Shown here piece after piece: positions 28,079-37,300 of a stretch of DNA of 64,000 nt (the stretch's first letter is position 1; each line of letters starts with the position of its first letter). The stretch comes from JAAYAO01 sp051133435 (GTDB lineage: Bacteria; Actinomycetota; Actinomycetes; Propionibacteriales; Propionibacteriaceae), in the NCBI RefSeq assembly GCF_051133435.1, contig NZ_JBPGNY010000003.1, positions 124,001-188,000 of the forward strand. The letters are read 5' to 3'. The translations under genes were made by a program, and so were the position numbers. The notes under the pieces are model-generated. The model saw only the letters and a program-made list of their open reading frames with translations, was not told the origin of the DNA and searched no databases.

Positions 28079-28735
28079 TCAGACACCGGACGCTGACCGG
28101 CCGTCCACGGGGTCGTCGTACCAGGCCGATGAGCTGGGCACCCACACCAGGGCCAGGCAGATGCCGATGTGCAGCACCGCGAAGGCCCACCACCACCAGT
28201 CGCCGCGCAGCCACCAGATCGCGAAGCCGACCGTGACCACGCCGAGCGCGGTGTACATCACCCGCATCGCGGCCTTGCGGTACAGCATCAGCACCGCCAT
28301 CACGATCGCGGCGGTGGGCAGCAACAACAGCGGGATCGCCAAGCCCTGACTGAGCCGGTGGTTCGCCGCCGACATGATCCGGTACAGGCCGCCGGCAGCC
28401 AGATCCTGGGTGTCCAGCGCCCCGATGCCGGTGGCGATGAACAGCCAACCGATCAGCACCGCGAAGATCCATTCGATCGAGGCCACGACCGTCATCAGAA
28501 TGCTCACCGTCATCGCGATCGGACGGGGTCGTGACGCGGGTGGCGGTGGTGGACGATGCCCCGGTGGCCGCTGCGGTGGCAGGCCGCGAACCCGGAGTTC
28601 CTCGGGGCGTTGCGCGGGCCTGCCTTGAGGCGGGCGTCCGGGTGCGGGTCGTCCGGGCGTCTGTCCGGGCACCGGACGAGGGGTGGGGGTGACCGGCGGG
28701 CGACCTTGGGGGTGTGGAGGTGGCGGCTGGGTCAC
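28079..28735 (-). CDS. Pro-rich membrane protein
   Basis: The GTG at 28735 gives 218 residues. The first 75 are Pro/Arg/Gly-rich (VTQPPPPHPQGRPPV), followed by four hydrophobic helices with many Trp residues (AIWWLRGDWWWWAFAV). This layout is typical of actinobacterial proteins of unknown function. It converges with the DUF2510 gene, 24 bp away. A weak -10 (CAGACT) lies 6 nt before the GTG. Confidence 0.6.
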   Translation of the reverse strand: MTQPPPPHPQGRPPVTPTPRPVPGQTPGRPAPGRPPQGRPAQRPEELRVRGLPPQRPPGHRPPPPPASRPRPIAMTVSILMTVVASIEWIFAVLIGWLFIATGIGALDTQDLAAGGLYRIMSAANHRLSQGLAIPLLLLPTAAIVMAVLMLYRKAAMRVMYTALGVVTVGFAIWWLRGDWWWWAFAVLHIGICLALVWVPSSSAWYDDPVDGRSASGV

Positions 28736-28792
28736 CCGACCAGTCTGCCATGCACCACCGACCGGCCGGGACCACACCAACTCACACCCGGC

Positions 28793-29605
28793 TCAGAACC
28801 AACTGGTCGACCCGTTCGGCGGTTCGGGGGACGGCTCGGGGGCCGCGTCGCTGAACGGGGCGGCGTGGCCGACGAACCGGTCGAGGTGTTTGCCCGCCAC
28901 GATCCGGTACGGGAACGCGGCCGAGGCTGCCTTGCGCTGCAGAGTCTGTTCCGGCAGCCCGGTGGCGGACGCGAAAACCAGCAGGTTGCCGAAGCGTTTG
29001 CCTTTCAGAGTGCCCGGTTCGGCACTGAGCAGTACGTGCCGCCACAACATCCGGGCCCCGGCCAGCACCCGGCGGGTGTAGCGCAGGTCGCGGTGATCGG
29101 TGAGGTTCACGATCGCCATCCCGTCCGGACGCAGTACTCGGCGCAGGTCGCCGAAGAAGCCGACGGTGGTGAGTTCGGCCGGTACCTGGGTGCCGGAGAA
29201 GGCGTCCACGATCACCACATCGGCGTAGTCGTCCGGCATCGCCGCGATCCCGGCCCGTCCGTCGATCGGGCGCACCTTGATGCCCGAATGCCTGGGCAGC
29301 GGAATGGTGGCGCGCACCTCCTCGATCAGTTCCACATCGGGCTCGAGCACGATCTGGGCCGAGGTGGGCCGGGTGGTGGCGACGTAGCGCGGCAGGGTCA
29401 TGCCCGCTCCCCCGATGTGCACCACCCGAATCCGTTGCCCCTCGGGAGCGAAGGCGTCCACCGCGTCGGCGATGCGTTGGACGTAGTCGAACAGCAGCAG
29501 GTCGGGACGGTCGGGGTCGACGTAGGAGTGATCGGCGTGACCCAACCGCACCATCCACGCACCCGGGTTGTTCGGGTCCGCTTCGACGCGTGGGTGTTCG
29601 GCCAT
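28793..29605 (-). CDS. Spermidine synthase-like methyltransferase-fold protein
   Basis: A 270-residue soluble protein. RIRVVHIGGAGMTLPRYVA is the nucleotide-binding loop of the spermidine synthase/methyltransferase fold, IVLEPDVELIEEV holds the acidic residue for the ribose, and DYADVVIVDAFSG the acidic catalytic segment. Actinobacteria carry many such proteins without a known polyamine role, so I do not assign spermidine synthesis. The ATG at 29605 is used; the region before it has no good ribosome site. Confidence 0.75.
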   Translation of the reverse strand: MAEHPRVEADPNNPGAWMVRLGHADHSYVDPDRPDLLLFDYVQRIADAVDAFAPEGQRIRVVHIGGAGMTLPRYVATTRPTSAQIVLEPDVELIEEVRATIPLPRHSGIKVRPIDGRAGIAAMPDDYADVVIVDAFSGTQVPAELTTVGFFGDLRRVLRPDGMAIVNLTDHRDLRYTRRVLAGARMLWRHVLLSAEPGTLKGKRFGNLLVFASATGLPEQTLQRKAASAAFPYRIVAGKHLDRFVGHAAPFSDAAPEPSPEPPNGSTSWF

Positions 29606-29630
29606 GGGGGAAACCATGCCGCAAATTGCC

Positions 29631-29662
29631 CGGTCCCCGCACCAGGACGGTGACGGGGACCG
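29631..29662 (-). terminator. Hairpin after the leftward PTS operon
   Basis: CGGTCCCCG pairs with CGGGGACCG across a 14-nt loop, 21 bp beyond the stop of the EIIA gene. Confidence 0.5.
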
Positions 29663-29682
29663 AGCGGTGATCGTGAACGGAG

Positions 29683-30147
29683 TCAGCTCTCGGCGCTGAA
29701 CACCGCGGTGGCGCGGCGTTGCAGATCCTCACCACCGTGGGCTTCGAGCAGGCGGTTCATCGCCTCCTCGTCCTGCACCGCGGCGAGCACCGAGGTGAGG
29801 GCGTCCATGTGCCCGTCGGCCGATTGCACCAGCAGCATCACAACCAATTGGACGGCGACGGTGTTGCCCGAGCCACCCATTTCACCGAACTCGACCGGTT
29901 CGGCGAGCCGGGCCACGCCCAGACCGGTGATCAGGGCGTGCTCGGGGTCGGCGTGCGGAATGGCGACCGGAACCTTGGTGGGCAGGCCGGTGGGGAACTT
30001 GCTTTCCCGATCGGCCAGTGCCTTGGGGAAGGCTTCGGTGGCGTACCCGAGACGTACCGCCTCCCGGCCGAGGGTGTCGAGCACCTCCGACCAGGAGGAG
30101 GCCTTCAGGCCGTCCAGGCACAGGCCGTCCAGTGGCGCCAGTGTCAT
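29683..30147 (-). CDS. PTS EIIA subunit, galactitol/fructose type
   Basis: A 154-residue EIIA domain that takes phosphate from HPr and passes it to EIIB. The active His is near residue 65 in VAIPHADPEHA, and FPTGLPTKVPVAIPHAD is the family signature. The ATG overlaps the stop of the EIIC gene (TGATG). This leftward operon (EIIB, EIIC, EIIA) has no catabolic enzymes of its own. Confidence 0.88.
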   Translation of the reverse strand: MTLAPLDGLCLDGLKASSWSEVLDTLGREAVRLGYATEAFPKALADRESKFPTGLPTKVPVAIPHADPEHALITGLGVARLAEPVEFGEMGGSGNTVAVQLVVMLLVQSADGHMDALTSVLAAVQDEEAMNRLLEAHGGEDLQRRATAVFSAES

Positions 30148-31655
30148 CACGACTCCTTGGTGGGTTCGTCGGCGACGGGGGCATCCGCGGAGGCGTCAGC
30201 AGGTGGTGCCTCGTCCACCTTCGCGGTCTCGTCGGCCTTGGCGGTCTCATCGGCCTTGGCCGCCTCGGCAGCCTCGGCCTCGGCGCGCTGGGCCCGTTCC
30301 CGACGCCGGGTGACCATCATGATGCCGATGGTTCCGGCCAGCACCAGGCCGAAGACGATCAGGATCGCCCACAGCCCCAGCCCGGCCGCCCCCATGAACA
30401 AGCCGGTGAGCGGGTTGGCGCCGTCGACCAGGGACGAAATGGTGGCGCCCTCGTCGACGTCGAAGCCCGAGTTGCGAGCCACGTTGGTGAAGGTCGGGGC
30501 GATGGCGGTGGCGATGAACAGGCCGCCGCCGATCAGCACCGTCGCACCCAGGATCGAGCGGATGATGTTGCCCCGGAAGATCGGCACCATGATCGCGACG
30601 ATGAACGGCAGGGTGGCCAGGTCGACCAGCGGCACGACCTGGTTGCCGAGCGGGGCCAGGGCCACCGCGATCAGCAGCGTGATCGGCACCATGAGCAGCG
30701 AGGTGGCGATCACCGAGGGGTTGCCGACCGCGATCGCCGAGTCCAGACCGATGTAGAACGAACGGCCCGGGAAACGCTTCTGGACGAAGGAGCGCGCGGC
30801 CTCCGAGATCGGCATCAGCCCTTCCATCAGCAGCGACACCATCCGTGGCAGCAGCACCATGGTGGCGGCCAGCGACATCGCCAGGGTCAGGATCGCGGCC
30901 GAGTTGGTCTGGAAGTCCGACAGCCCGTAGCCGAGCAGGCCGATGATCAGACCGAGCACCAGACCCATGATCATGGTTTCACCGAACATGCCGAAGCGCT
31001 TCTGGATGGCCGCCGGCGTCGCGTCCAGCTTGCGCAGGCCGGGGATCCGGTCGAACAGCCAGTTCAGCGGCATCGCGAGCAAACCGTAGGGAACCGAGGT
31101 GCCGTGCGGGAAGGATATGCCGGGGAGCTTGAAGTACTTCTGCACCACCGGGGCGGTGAGGTCGGCCAGGGCCAGCATCAGCATCAGGTGGAATCCGGCC
31201 GAGGCCACACCGAGCCAGAAGTTGTCGGTCAGCGAACCGACCAGGGCGCCGATCAGTGCGGAGTGCCAGTAGTTCCACAGGTCGATGTCGAAGGTTCGGG
31301 TGAGCCCGATCGCGAGCAGAACCACGTTGACCAACAGGCCGAACGGGATGATGATCGCGCCGATCGTCGATCCGAAGGCGATCGCCGCCGAGGACGGCCA
31401 GCCGACGTCGACCACCGACAGGTTCACCCCGAAGTTCTCGGCCATGCCCTTGGCGGCCGGGGACACGACGTTGCCCAACAGGCCGATCACCAGGTTGATG
31501 CCGATGAAGCCGATGCCGATCATGATGCCGGCGCGGAAAGCCTTGGCGAACTTCAGCCCGAGGATGAGCCCGAAGATCGTGATGAGCACCGGCAGAACCA
31601 CCGATGCGCCCAAGGTGTTGATGTAGGACGAAATGCTGGAAAGTACGTTTTCCAT
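30147..31655 (-). CDS. PTS EIIC subunit, galactitol family
   Basis: A 502-residue membrane permease with about ten helices; GMAENFGVNLSVVDVGWPSS and ISFPHGTSVPYGLLAMPLNW are GatC-like signatures. The C-terminal 45 residues are an acidic-basic tail with repeated KADETA units, absent in the paralogue at 33919. It forms the sugar path; the substrate is probably galactitol or another hexitol/pentitol. Confidence 0.9.
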   Translation of the reverse strand: MENVLSSISSYINTLGASVVLPVLITIFGLILGLKFAKAFRAGIMIGIGFIGINLVIGLLGNVVSPAAKGMAENFGVNLSVVDVGWPSSAAIAFGSTIGAIIIPFGLLVNVVLLAIGLTRTFDIDLWNYWHSALIGALVGSLTDNFWLGVASAGFHLMLMLALADLTAPVVQKYFKLPGISFPHGTSVPYGLLAMPLNWLFDRIPGLRKLDATPAAIQKRFGMFGETMIMGLVLGLIIGLLGYGLSDFQTNSAAILTLAMSLAATMVLLPRMVSLLMEGLMPISEAARSFVQKRFPGRSFYIGLDSAIAVGNPSVIATSLLMVPITLLIAVALAPLGNQVVPLVDLATLPFIVAIMVPIFRGNIIRSILGATVLIGGGLFIATAIAPTFTNVARNSGFDVDEGATISSLVDGANPLTGLFMGAAGLGLWAILIVFGLVLAGTIGIMMVTRRRERAQRAEAEAAEAAKADETAKADETAKVDEAPPADASADAPVADEPTKES

Positions 31656-31686
31656 GTCACTCCTGTGGGGAAGAGCACCGCTGGGG

Positions 31687-31962
31687 TCAGCTCAGGTGCT
31701 TGTCGATCTCTTCGAATACCGCTTCTTCACCGACCCCGGTCAACAGCGGGAGGGCGGCCACGGACGGGACGGTGACCGATTCGGGCACTTCGGTCGTCGC
31801 GACGATCAGGTCGGCATCGACGTTGCCGCCGATGAGGTCCATCACCTTGCCCTGGCTGACGTCGGCGTCGATACCCTTGGCGGCCAAGTGCTCGCGCACC
31901 TTGCTGACCACCACGGTCGAGGTTGCGACACCGGTTCCACAAACCACGAGGATGCGCTTCAC
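31687..31962 (-). CDS. PTS EIIB subunit, galactitol type
   Basis: A 91-residue EIIB. The phospho-cysteine is near residue 8 in ILVVCGTGVATSTVV, typical of GatB. The GTG at 31962 has AAGGAGAG just upstream, so the longer reading is not used. First gene of the leftward PTS operon, behind the operator at 31986. Confidence 0.9.
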   Translation of the reverse strand: MKRILVVCGTGVATSTVVVSKVREHLAAKGIDADVSQGKVMDLIGGNVDADLIVATTEVPESVTVPSVAALPLLTGVGEEAVFEEIDKHLS

Positions 31963-32302
31963 GAGACTCTCCTTCGAGTCGTATTGTTTGCACATATTTG
32001 CAAACGTTGTGACATTTTCTTGCGCAAGACGCTAGCACTCGCTCAGCACCGAGCACCAGAGGCCCGGCGGTGATAACCGCGGGCCGTAACCGGATCGAAA
32101 AGCGCAACGATCGACGCCGGGCGCATACCGGGCCGGCGACACGCGCCGTGGGATCCCTCGCCACACGAATTCCCACGTCCCAGATACCCCCATGCAACAA
32201 GAAGACCCTTACTGCAAGCTATTCCCAACCAGATGGTTGCGTTTTACTTGGGATTCTGTCAGACTCCATTGGTGTCGGGAAGACCAAAGGAGGTGGCTTG
32301 GC
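31963..32302. other. 340-bp divergent control region of the two PTS operons
   Basis: Contains the palindrome at 31986-32005 and, on the right side, a smaller dyad CAACC-AGAT-GGTTG at 32226-32239. The middle part is AT-richer than its neighbours. AAAGGAGG lies before the DeoR start at 32303. No gene seen. Confidence 0.6.
31986..32005. promoter_or_regulatory. Probable DeoR operator
   Basis: GTTTGCA-N6-TGCAAAC, a perfect 7-bp dyad, 24 bp upstream of the GTG of the leftward EIIB gene and between the two PTS operons. DeoR proteins bind such spaced palindromes. Confidence 0.55.
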
Positions 32303-33088
32303 ATGGACATCGACGAACGCCAAGCGAAAATCACCGAAGTGGTCTGGTCGCGCAAGAAGATCAAAGCGCTGACCCTGGCGAAGATGTTCGGAGTCTCGGC
32401 CGAGACGATTCGCAAGGACTTGATCGATCTGGAACAACAGGGCCGCATCGTCAAAGTCCACGGCGGGGCCCAAGCACCGAACAACGCCCGCGAGAGTGCC
32501 TACGAGCGGCGGCGATCCATCAACACCGCGGCCAAGCGCGCCGTCGCCGCGGCGGCTCTGGCCGAGATCACCGAGGACTCGGTGATCTTCCTCGACTACG
32601 GGACGACGACCTTTGCTCTGGCCGAGGCTCTGTTGCGGTACACCCGTCCATTGACCGTCTACACGAACTCGATGCCGATCATGCAAACGTTGGCGGCCAA
32701 CGACAACATCGAGGTCGTGGTGCTGGGCGGGGTGCTGCGCACCAACGAACGCTCCCTGTGGGGGCCGATAGCCTCCGACACCCTCGATCGCCTGCACTTC
32801 GATCAGGGCTTCTTCGGCTGCGCGGGCGTCCACCCGGAAGCCGGCATCACCAATCCCCATGCTTTCGAAGCCGCCGTGTCGCGCAAGGCACTGTTGCGCA
32901 GCGCGACAGCGGTGGTGGTGACCGACGCCAGCAAGCACAACACCATTGCCGTCAACAAAGTGGCCGATCTCGATGAGATCGACCTGTTGATCACCACTTC
33001 CCAGATCGACCCGGCCCTGACCACCGCCCTGGACGCCGCCGACGTGGAAGTGGTGGTCGCTCAGGAGGACACCGATGGAATTCCATGA
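32303..33088 (+). CDS. DeoR-family transcriptional regulator
   Basis: A 261-residue sugar-phosphate-responsive repressor. The N-terminal helix-turn-helix (LAKMFGVSAETIRKDLIDLE, then QGRIVKVHGGA) is classic. The C-terminal DeoR effector domain includes FLDYGTTTFALAEAL, GGVLRTNERSLWGP and a D-ASKHN (VTDASKHNTIAV) motif. AAAGGAGG lies about 9 nt before the ATG. It starts the rightward operon and overlaps the EIIA gene by 14 bp, so it is autoregulated, and the operator at 31986 would let it control both PTS sets. Confidence 0.9.
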   Translation: MDIDERQAKITEVVWSRKKIKALTLAKMFGVSAETIRKDLIDLEQQGRIVKVHGGAQAPNNARESAYERRRSINTAAKRAVAAAALAEITEDSVIFLDYGTTTFALAEALLRYTRPLTVYTNSMPIMQTLAANDNIEVVVLGGVLRTNERSLWGPIASDTLDRLHFDQGFFGCAGVHPEAGITNPHAFEAAVSRKALLRSATAVVVTDASKHNTIAVNKVADLDEIDLLITTSQIDPALTTALDAADVEVVVAQEDTDGIP

Positions 33089-33527
33089 ACACCTGATGTT
33101 CCCCAACCTCACCACCCCGAGCCGGGACGAGTTGCTCCAGACCTTGGGGAAAGCCGTCATCGATGCGGGTTATGCCCGCGATGACTATGTCACCGGCCTG
33201 CAGGAGCGCGAAGCCGAGTTCCCCACCGGACTTCCCATCTCCGGCGGGGTGGCGATCCCACACACATCAGCCGAATACGCCAAGGGCGACACGATCGCCG
33301 TGGCCACCCTGGTCGACCCCGTCACATTTCACGAGATGGGTGGGGACGAGGATTCCGAGGTCGAGACCCACACGGTATTCCTCCTGGTTTTCAGCGACCC
33401 GTCCGAGCACGTCACGCTGCTGTCCCGCCTGGTCAAGCTCCTGCAGGACCAAGCATTCGTCAACACCGTCCGCGAAGCACCCGATGCCGCGACGCTGACC
33501 CGGATCCTCTCGGATCACATCTTGTGA
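33075..33527 (+). CDS. gatA: PTS EIIA subunit, galactitol type
   Basis: A 150-residue protein with active His near residue 63 in GGVAIPHTSAEYAKG. It is a paralogue of the EIIA at 29683, though the two share mainly the active-site region. Overlaps the DeoR gene. Followed by EIIB and EIIC, so a complete transporter is encoded here. Confidence 0.88.
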   Translation: MEFHEHLMFPNLTTPSRDELLQTLGKAVIDAGYARDDYVTGLQEREAEFPTGLPISGGVAIPHTSAEYAKGDTIAVATLVDPVTFHEMGGDEDSEVETHTVFLLVFSDPSEHVTLLSRLVKLLQDQAFVNTVREAPDAATLTRILSDHIL

Positions 33528-33570
33528 CTGATCGTCCAACCAACACCCGAATCCGACAAAGGAGTCACCC

Positions 33571-33846
33571 ATGAAGCGAGTCCTAGTGGCCTGTGGCGGC
33601 GCGGTCGCCACCTCGACGATCGCCGCCGACCGTGTGCGCGAACTGCTGAAGGAGCACAAGATCCCGGCGGATGTCCAGCAATGCCGGATCAGTGAACTCG
33701 GCAGCCAGGCCGACCGGGCCGACCTGATCATCACCACCGCCAAGGTGAGCCGCGACTACGGCGTGCCGGTCATCCACGGCATCGCGTTCGTGTCCGGCGT
33801 GGGCATCGAGAAGACCGAGGAACAGATCCTCGAGGCCCTCAAGTAA
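33571..33846 (+). CDS. gatB: PTS EIIB subunit, galactitol type
   Basis: A 91-residue protein with phospho-cysteine near residue 8 in VLVACGGAVATSTIA. AAAGGAG lies before the ATG. A hairpin separates it from the EIIC gene and may set the ratio of soluble to membrane subunits. Confidence 0.9.
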   Translation: MKRVLVACGGAVATSTIAADRVRELLKEHKIPADVQQCRISELGSQADRADLIITTAKVSRDYGVPVIHGIAFVSGVGIEKTEEQILEALK

Positions 33847-33856
33847 GCAATTGGGT

Positions 33857-33888
33857 GGGTGCCGCCTCCGGGCAGGGAAGCGGCACCC
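33857..33888 (+). terminator. Intercistronic hairpin between EIIB and EIIC
   Basis: GGGTGCCGC pairs with GCGGCACCC across a 14-nt loop, with no T-run. It is more likely a partial terminator or mRNA-stability element than a full stop, because EIIC has no other evident promoter. Confidence 0.4.
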
Positions 33889-33918
33889 GATTCATCCTTC
33901 GGAAAGGATTCATGAATT

Positions 33919-35298
33919 ATGGACGCCTTCTTGTCCGCAATCCAATACATCGTTGACCTCGGCCCGAGCGTCATGCTTCCCCTGGTCATCATCATCATCG
34001 GACTGATCCTGCGCCAGGGCATCGGCAAGTCGGTCAAGGCCGGCCTCACCATCGGTGTCGGCTTCGTCGGCATCGGACTGGTCGTGGGCCTGCTGACCGA
34101 TGCCCTCGGCCCCGCCGCGAAGGCCATGGCAGAGAACTTCAACCTCGGGCTCAACGTGGTGGACCTCGGGTGGCCCGGTACCTCACCGATGGCCTGGGCC
34201 TCCCCGATGGGCCTGATCGCCATTCCGGTGGCGATCGCGGTCAACATCATCATGTTGTTGATTCGCGGAACCCGCGTTCTGAACGTGGACATCTGGAACA
34301 TCTGGCACATGGCCTTCACCGGGGCCCTGTTGCAGATCGCCACCGGCAGCTTCTGGTGGGGCATCGTCGGCGTCATCGTGCACGCCGTGATCGCCTACAA
34401 ACTCGGTGACATGTGGGGCCCGGTGACCGACAAGTTCTTCGGTTTGGAAGGTGTCGCGATTCCGCACGGCACCTCGGCCTACATGGGCATCATCGCGACC
34501 CCGATCAACGACCTGCTGGACAAGATCCCCGGCATCCGCAAGATCGACGTCAACACCGAGAAGTTGGAAGAGAAGGTCGGCCCCTTCGGTGAGCCGCTGA
34601 TCATCGGGACGGTCCTGGGCGTCGTCATCGGCCTGCTCGCCCGCTACCCCATCGGTGAATCGCTGCAGCTCGGCGTCCAGATGGGCGCGGTGATGCTGCT
34701 GATGCCGATGGTGGTCAAGCTCATCATGCAGGGCCTGCTGCCGATCGCCGATGCTGCGCGGTCCATCCTGCAGAAGCGCTTCAAGTCGGGCAACTACCGC
34801 ATCGGTCTGGACCCCGCTCTGCTGCTGGGCCACCCGCAGGTCATCTCGGCCAGCCTGATCTTCGTGCCCCTGACGATCGTGATCGCGGCCCTGGTTCCCG
34901 GCAACCGGGTGCTGCCCTTCGGCGACCTCGCAACGATCGGCTTCTTCGTCGCGATCGCCGTGGGCGTGCACAAGGGCAACCTCTTCCGCACCCTGATCTC
35001 CGGCTCGGTGATCATGGTGATCACCGTCTGGATCGCCAACCAGATGATCGGTCTGCAGACCGAACTGGCCAAGAACGTCGGGCTGCTCGGCAACGCCTCG
35101 GAGGTCTCCTCACTGGACCAGGCGGGTAGCCCCATCACCTACCTGCTCGCCAAGGCCGGCGATCTCAGCATCGGCTGGTTCGTGATCCTGGCGCTGTACG
35201 TGTTCAGCTTCGTGTACACCTACATCAAGTTCCGGCGCGGCACGCTCTACGTCGAACCGGCCGAAGCAGGCGTCGGCGTTGACGAGGCCTCGAAGTGA
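33919..35298 (+). CDS. gatC: PTS EIIC subunit, galactitol family
   Basis: A 459-residue membrane permease with about ten helices. AMAENFNLGLNVVDLGWPGT and GVAIPHGTSAYMGIIATPIN align with the same places in the paralogue at 30147, but the C-terminal tail is short (VEPAEAGVGVDEASK). AAAGGA precedes the ATG. The last codon overlaps the next start (GTGA). Imports and phosphorylates the hexitol together with EIIA and EIIB. Confidence 0.9.
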   Translation: MDAFLSAIQYIVDLGPSVMLPLVIIIIGLILRQGIGKSVKAGLTIGVGFVGIGLVVGLLTDALGPAAKAMAENFNLGLNVVDLGWPGTSPMAWASPMGLIAIPVAIAVNIIMLLIRGTRVLNVDIWNIWHMAFTGALLQIATGSFWWGIVGVIVHAVIAYKLGDMWGPVTDKFFGLEGVAIPHGTSAYMGIIATPINDLLDKIPGIRKIDVNTEKLEEKVGPFGEPLIIGTVLGVVIGLLARYPIGESLQLGVQMGAVMLLMPMVVKLIMQGLLPIADAARSILQKRFKSGNYRIGLDPALLLGHPQVISASLIFVPLTIVIAALVPGNRVLPFGDLATIGFFVAIAVGVHKGNLFRTLISGSVIMVITVWIANQMIGLQTELAKNVGLLGNASEVSSLDQAGSPITYLLAKAGDLSIGWFVILALYVFSFVYTYIKFRRGTLYVEPAEAGVGVDEASK

Positions 35299-36365
35299 GC
35301 CAGGTCATGAGCGACAACCTGATGACAGCGGTCGCGGTGACCGGCAAGGAGCAGTTCACGATCGCGGAAACCGGTCTTCCGGCTGTTGGTCCGACCGATG
35401 TCCTGGTGAAGGTGGCCTACTGCGGGGTGTGCGGCTCGGACATCCCCCGGTACTTTGATGGTGCGGTACACCAGTTCCCGCAAGTACTGGGCCATGAGTT
35501 CTCCGGGATCGTCGAGACGGTCGGGGCCGACGTCAACACCGTCCGGCCCGGAGATCGGGTGGCCGTCGCTCCCCTGGTGCCCTGTCACGATTGCACCCAG
35601 TGCGACACCGGACACCCGTCCCTGTGTGGTCACTACTCGTTCATCGGGTCACGCCAACAGGGCGCCCTGGCCGAGTATGTGGCAGCGCCGGCCCGCAACG
35701 TCGTGCCGGTGGGTGACCTGAGCCTGCGCAGCGCTGCCCTGATCGAGCCACTGACGGTGGCCATCCATGGTGTGGATCGTGCTCGTGACGTCACCGGACG
35801 GGACGCGGTCGTGCTCGGCGGCGGGGTGATCGGGTTGATGACCCTGATCACCCTGCGCGCCCGGGGTGCCCGCACCATCTCGGTGGTCGACATCAACCCC
35901 TGGGTGCTGCAGATGGCCGAGAAGTTCGGCGCCACCCACACGGTGAACTCCTTGGAGGTCGATCCGGTGGAGCATTGCGCCCGCATCGGCGCACCACATT
36001 TGACCGTGGAGACGGCGGGCGCGGTGGTCACCCGTCAACAGGCGCTGCGGCTGGCCGGCCGGGCCGGCGAGATCGTGCTGGTCGGCACGCCCACCGCCGA
36101 GTTGGGGTTGTCGGTGGCCGACTACGAACAGATCCTGCGCAAGGAACTCAGCATCCACGGTTCGTGGATGTCCTACTCCGCCCCATTCCCCGGCCCGGAG
36201 TGGGCCGAGGCGATCGACCTGTTGCGCACCAGCGAGCACGATCCCGAAGCCCTGATCACGCATGAGTTCGCTCTCGATCAGGCAGCCGAGGGCTTCCAGG
36301 TCTTGCGTGACCCACAGGCGCATCGGCTGAAGGTCATGTTCCGTGCCGGAGGTGAGACCTCTTGA
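35295..36365 (+). CDS. gatD: Zinc alcohol dehydrogenase, galactitol-1-phosphate 5-dehydrogenase type
   Basis: A 356-residue medium-chain dehydrogenase. Catalytic zinc residues CGVCGSD and GHEFSGIVE are present, the structural-zinc cysteines lie in CHDCTQCDTGHPSLCG, and the Rossmann loop is VLGGGVIGLMTL. In its operon it would oxidise galactitol 1-phosphate to tagatose 6-phosphate. A related polyol phosphate is possible. The GTG at 35295 overlaps the EIIC stop; an ATG at 35307 is an alternative start. Confidence 0.8.
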   Translation: MSQVMSDNLMTAVAVTGKEQFTIAETGLPAVGPTDVLVKVAYCGVCGSDIPRYFDGAVHQFPQVLGHEFSGIVETVGADVNTVRPGDRVAVAPLVPCHDCTQCDTGHPSLCGHYSFIGSRQQGALAEYVAAPARNVVPVGDLSLRSAALIEPLTVAIHGVDRARDVTGRDAVVLGGGVIGLMTLITLRARGARTISVVDINPWVLQMAEKFGATHTVNSLEVDPVEHCARIGAPHLTVETAGAVVTRQQALRLAGRAGEIVLVGTPTAELGLSVADYEQILRKELSIHGSWMSYSAPFPGPEWAEAIDLLRTSEHDPEALITHEFALDQAAEGFQVLRDPQAHRLKVMFRAGGETS

Positions 36366-37297
36366 GGGTCCATTGCGTGACACCCAACCCGGCCCTCGAC
36401 ATCACGTATCGCTTGGCCGACTGGCGTCTGCATGCGGTGAATCGGGTCGCGACGGTGGAGGAGCGTCCCGGCGGCAAGGGCGTCAATGTGGCCAGACTTC
36501 TGGCCGCGCATGACGTCCCGGCGACCGTCCACGGCTTCTGCGGCGGCACTTCGGGGCATCGCCTGACCACCTTGCTGCACGAGTTCGCGCCCGGTCTGGA
36601 ACAGCGATGGACCGAAGCCGACGTCGAGACCCGTCGCACCATCGCCGTCGTCGATGCGCACGACACGACCATGTTCAACGAACCCGGTGACCCAGTGACC
36701 GACCGGGATTGGGCCGGTCTGATTGATCAGCTCGCACAGTCGTGCGCACCGGGTGATGTCGTCACCGTCAGCGGTTCCCTCCCCCAGGGGTCCTCCCCGG
36801 ACCGCCTGTCCGAGCTGGTGCAGGCGGTTCGGGGCAAGGGCGCACTGATTGTCGTGGACACGTCCGGGCCGGCGCTGCTGGCGGCATCAGCGGCCGGGGC
36901 GCATGTGCTCAAACCCAACCACCACGAACTGGCCGAGGTCACCGAGACCAACAGCATCGGCCAGGGCATCACCGCCCTGCTGAACCACGGCGCCGTGGCC
37001 GTGCTCGTTTCCCGCGGCGCCGATGGCCTGGTGCTCGGCACCGCCGAGGCATCCCACAGCGCACGGCTCGACCGCCCCCTGACGGGCAATCCCACCGGGG
37101 CCGGGGACGCCGTGGTTGCCGCCGTGGCCGCGGGCTTGGTCAGCGACGACCGGGCACCGGTGGCCGATCGCCTCCTGGCCGCACTGCCGTCGGCGGTTGC
37201 GTGGTCTGCTGCAGCGGTGCTCGCACCCGTGGCCGGCGAGATGGATCTCGATCGGGCTGCCGAACTCATCCGGTCGGTGACAGTGAAGGAACGATAG
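36362..37297 (+). CDS. PfkB-family hexose-phosphate kinase (1-phosphofructokinase/LacC type)
   Basis: A 311-residue sugar kinase. Signatures are VTPNPALDITY, GGKGVNVARLL and the ATP/catalytic site GNPTGAGDAVVAA with the catalytic Asp. It should phosphorylate tagatose 6-phosphate (or fructose 1-phosphate) to the bisphosphate for the next enzyme. The TTG at 36362 overlaps the previous stop (TTGA), an uncommon start, which is supported by the family N-terminus beginning MRVHCVTPNPALD. Confidence 0.85.
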   Translation: MRVHCVTPNPALDITYRLADWRLHAVNRVATVEERPGGKGVNVARLLAAHDVPATVHGFCGGTSGHRLTTLLHEFAPGLEQRWTEADVETRRTIAVVDAHDTTMFNEPGDPVTDRDWAGLIDQLAQSCAPGDVVTVSGSLPQGSSPDRLSELVQAVRGKGALIVVDTSGPALLAASAAGAHVLKPNHHELAEVTETNSIGQGITALLNHGAVAVLVSRGADGLVLGTAEASHSARLDRPLTGNPTGAGDAVVAAVAAGLVSDDRAPVADRLLAALPSAVAWSAAAVLAPVAGEMDLDRAAELIRSVTVKER

Positions 37298-37300
37298 GCA